DNA of 64,000 nucleotides from Nocardia africana NBRC 100379 (GTDB lineage: Bacteria > Actinomycetota > Actinomycetes > Mycobacteriales > Mycobacteriaceae): positions 124,001 to 188,000 of the forward strand of contig NZ_BDAV01000007.1 in NCBI RefSeq assembly GCF_001612635.1. The letters run 5' to 3'. Within the stretch, counting starts at the first letter, position 1; each line of letters begins with the position of its first letter. Position numbers and translations under genes: made by a program. This document shows, piece by piece, positions 62,332 to 64,000 of this stretch. The notes under the pieces are model-generated. The model saw only the letters and a list, made by a program, of their open reading frames with translations. It was not told the origin of the DNA and did no database searches.

Positions 62332-63405
62332 ATGACCGACTCCCCGCAGTCCGCGCCCCGCGACACCGGCGAAGGCGGTGAACGGCGACCGGAGAGCCGG
62401 CCCGGGCAGCATCCCACCGGTCCCGCACGACCCGGCGCCGGAACAGGCGAACATCCCGCAACGCCGGGCCGGCCCGAAATGGCCGGGGCCGCGGGATATC
62501 CGCAGTTCGAGGGCACCGGCGCAGCGCAGCACGGCACCGCGCAGTACGGCGGGGCTCCGGCCGAGCCGCCGTCGGTCACCCCGGGCGGGGTGCCCCCGGT
62601 GGCGCCGGCGCCCGGCGCGCAGGGGCAGCAAGGGCCCACCTACGGTCCGCCCGGCAGCGTCCCGCCGGGCGCCTATCCGCCGCCCGCCGATCCGACGTGG
62701 GGCGCAGCGGATACCGGCATGCCACCGCAGGGCGCGCCCGGTTACGGCGCGCCGCCCGGATACCCGGGCGCACCGGGTTACGCCGCGGCGCCGGGTCTGA
62801 ATATCGGCCGGGCGCTCGGCTTCGCGTGGGATCGCTTCCGCGCCAATCCGATTCCCTGGGTGGCGATCACGCTCGTCGGATTCGTCGCCTACCTGATGGT
62901 GACGGTCGTGGTGAACGTCACGCATATGAACTCACTGGTGCCGGTGATGCTCATCGGCTTGCTCGCGGCGGTCGTGGTCTGGCTGCTGCAGGCGGCGATG
63001 ATCCGCGGCGCGCTGTACGAAACCGACGGCACGCCACCGGATTTCGCGTCGTTCTTCGGCTTCGTCAACGCCGGCAACGTGCTGATCACCGCCCTGCTCG
63101 TCTTCGTGGCGGCCTGCATCGGCGCGGTGCTGTGCATCGTACCGGCGCTCGTCGTGGGCTATCTGTGCATGTTCTCGCTGCACTACGTCATCGACCAGGA
63201 CCTCGATCCGTTCAGCGCGATCAAATCCAGTGTGCAACTGGTGGTCTCGAACTTCGTCCCGACGCTGCTGCTGGCCCTGACCGTCGCCGCGCTGACGATC
63301 GTCGCCACCGCGCTGTGCGGCATCGGCCTGCTGGTGGTGGGACCGCTCACCGTCATCGCGGTCACCTACTCCTACCGGATGCTCACCGGCGGACTGATCG
63401 CCTGA
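62332..63405 (+). CDS. Proline/glycine-rich membrane protein (Rv2560 type)
   Basis: Protein of 357 residues. The first 160 are a low-complexity region of Pro, Gly, Ala, Gln and Tyr (PGYGAPPGYPGAPGYAAAPG). The rest has about five or six membrane helices (WVAITLVGFVAYLMVTVVV and others) with the LDPFSAIKSSVQLVVSNF motif between helices. It corresponds in shape and place to Rv2560 of M. tuberculosis, next to rarA (Rv2559c), and belongs to a family of poorly known actinobacterial membrane proteins. AAAGG lies about 8 nt before the ATG. The proline runs will need EF-P. Confidence 0.8.
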   Translation: MTDSPQSAPRDTGEGGERRPESRPGQHPTGPARPGAGTGEHPATPGRPEMAGAAGYPQFEGTGAAQHGTAQYGGAPAEPPSVTPGGVPPVAPAPGAQGQQGPTYGPPGSVPPGAYPPPADPTWGAADTGMPPQGAPGYGAPPGYPGAPGYAAAPGLNIGRALGFAWDRFRANPIPWVAITLVGFVAYLMVTVVVNVTHMNSLVPVMLIGLLAAVVVWLLQAAMIRGALYETDGTPPDFASFFGFVNAGNVLITALLVFVAACIGAVLCIVPALVVGYLCMFSLHYVIDQDLDPFSAIKSSVQLVVSNFVPTLLLALTVAALTIVATALCGIGLLVVGPLTVIAVTYSYRMLTGGLIA

Positions 63406-63426
63406 GCCGCCACCTCGGCCCCTGTC

Positions 63427-63473
63427 GTCTGCACGATCGTCCGGCACCAGGTGGGCCGGACGATCGTGCAGAC
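63427..63473. terminator. Bidirectional terminator, 19-bp perfect stem
   Basis: Arms GTCTGCACGATCGTCCGGC (63427-63445) and GCCGGACGATCGTGCAGAC (63455-63473) around a 9-nt loop, between two convergent genes. The longest perfect stem in the window. No T-run on either side. Confidence 0.8.
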
Positions 63474-63534
63474 CAACCGGTGTGCGGCCGCCGCTGCCCA
63501 CAACGACGGCGGCACACCCGGTTTCGGATCAGGG

Positions 63535-64000
63535 CTACGTGGTCTTCGGCTTGCCGTGCTCGTCGAGCACCACGTCGAGGCCGGCTTCCTTGCGCTGCTG
63601 CGCGGTGATCGGGGCCGGTGCGTCGGTCAGCGGGTCCACACCACCGCCGGACTTCGGGAACGCGATGACCTCGCGGATCGAATCGACTCCGGCCAGCAGC
63701 GCGGTGATGCGGTCCCAGCCGAAGGCGATGCCACCGTGCGGCGGCGCGCCGAAGGCGAAGGCGTCCAAGAGGAACCCGAATTTCTCCTGCGCCTCGTCGT
63801 GGCTGATGCCCATGACCTTGAACACCCGCTCCTGCACGTCGCGGCGGTGGATGCGGATGCTACCGCCGCCGATCTCGTTGCCGTTGCAGACGATGTCGTA
63901 GGCATAGGCCAGCGCCGAGCCCGGATCGGTGTCGAAGGTGTCGATGGACTCCGGCTTCGGCGAGGTGAACGCGTGATGCACCGCGGTCCAGGCCGAATGT
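63535..64000 (-). CDS. aspS: Aspartyl-tRNA synthetase, 3' part (cut by the window edge)
   Basis: C-terminal 155 or so residues of a class II synthetase. The reading frame continues past the edge. The sequence [20 protein letters not shown], the [17 protein letters not shown] strand and the motif 3 stretch [17 protein letters not shown], with the ATP-binding Arg, are diagnostic of the bacterial-type AspRS, as is [20 protein letters not shown]. It attaches aspartate to tRNA-Asp. In actinomycetes that use the tRNA-dependent amidotransferase it is often non-discriminating. A strong terminator follows the convergent gene before it. Confidence 0.95.
   Translation of the reverse strand, partial: HSAWTAVHHAFTSPKPESIDTFDTDPGSALAYAYDIVCNGNEIGGGSIRIHRRDVQERVFKVMGISHDEAQEKFGFLLDAFAFGAPPHGGIAFGWDRITALLAGVDSIREVIAFPKSGGGVDPLTDAPAPITAQQRKEAGLDVVLDEHGKPKTT

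Noticed and set aside
60913..62925. 670-codon version of the APH-like kinase
   Set aside because: The extra N-terminal part lies antisense to the Pro/Gly-rich membrane gene and has shadow-frame composition.

Overview
The window is GC-rich chromosomal DNA (roughly two thirds G+C or more, with GTG and TTG starts) from a mycolic-acid actinomycete, most likely a Nocardia or a close member of the Nocardiaceae. The assignment rests on gene order rather than on a marker gene. Two blocks known from Mycobacterium tuberculosis appear here in recognisable order: the rib/rpe/fmt/priA/metK/coaBC/rpoZ/gmk/mihF/pyr block (Rv1379 to Rv1417 in M. tuberculosis) and the nusB/efp/pepQ/aro/mltG/ruvX/alaS/rarA/aspS block (Rv2533c to Rv2572c). 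I see no rRNA, tRNA, insertion sequence, prophage or CRISPR array.

Layout. 0.1-5 kb: an ABC ATPase, a small ABM-fold-like protein, an asparagine-type permease and a lipoprotein gamma-glutamyltransferase. 5-8 kb: riboflavin genes ribE, ribBA and ribH with a PH-like membrane protein. 8.4-13.3 kb: a hypothetical gene behind an A+T-rich stretch, rpe, the anti-sigma/sigma pair rsbW-sigF with a SigF-type promoter, and a divergent LysR/YeiH-family exporter pair. 13.3-20 kb: rsmB-fmt-def, a secreted lipase, a PadR regulator, and a TetR regulator facing an NmrA-like reductase. 20-36.4 kb: a long minus-strand housekeeping run. It starts with the pyrimidine operon pyrR-pyrB-pyrC-(membrane protein)-carA-carB-(unknown)-pyrF, followed by mihF-gmk-rpoZ-coaBC, metK and priA. 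The mRNA leader of pyrR carries a PyrR-binding motif beside its ribosome binding site.

36.5-44.5 kb is a block of lineage-specific genes joining the two conserved blocks: an alpha/beta hydrolase, an AlkB-like dioxygenase under a LexA (SOS) box, a single-domain (p)ppGpp-hydrolase-like HD protein, a GXWXG/DUF4334 protein, a serpin-like protein, an anion transporter, a TetR/quinone-oxidoreductase pair with a large operator, and an LppU-like lipoprotein. 44.5-64 kb: nusB, efp, pepQ, a prepilin peptidase, the shikimate genes aroC-aroK-aroB and aroE, mltG-ruvX-alaS, rarA, a TetR/TauD-family dioxygenase pair with a perfect palindrome, an APH-like kinase, a Pro/Gly-rich membrane protein and the 3' end of aspS.

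Three themes run through the window. First, about ten genes have a TANNNT hexamer ending 6-8 nt before the start codon and no Shine-Dalgarno sequence, which points to leaderless mRNAs. Second, several housekeeping proteins carry long disordered, charged tails (AroK, RsmB, MltG, PriA, SigF, PadR). Third, operon joints are tight: stop/start overlaps of 1-11 nt are common, and two short frames exactly bridge gaps inside the pyr and aro operons. The observations I rate highest are the SOS-type promoter on the alkB-like gene next to the alarmone hydrolase, the serpin-like protein, the unknown gene coupled to pyrF, and the roughly 200-residue basic tail of AroK.
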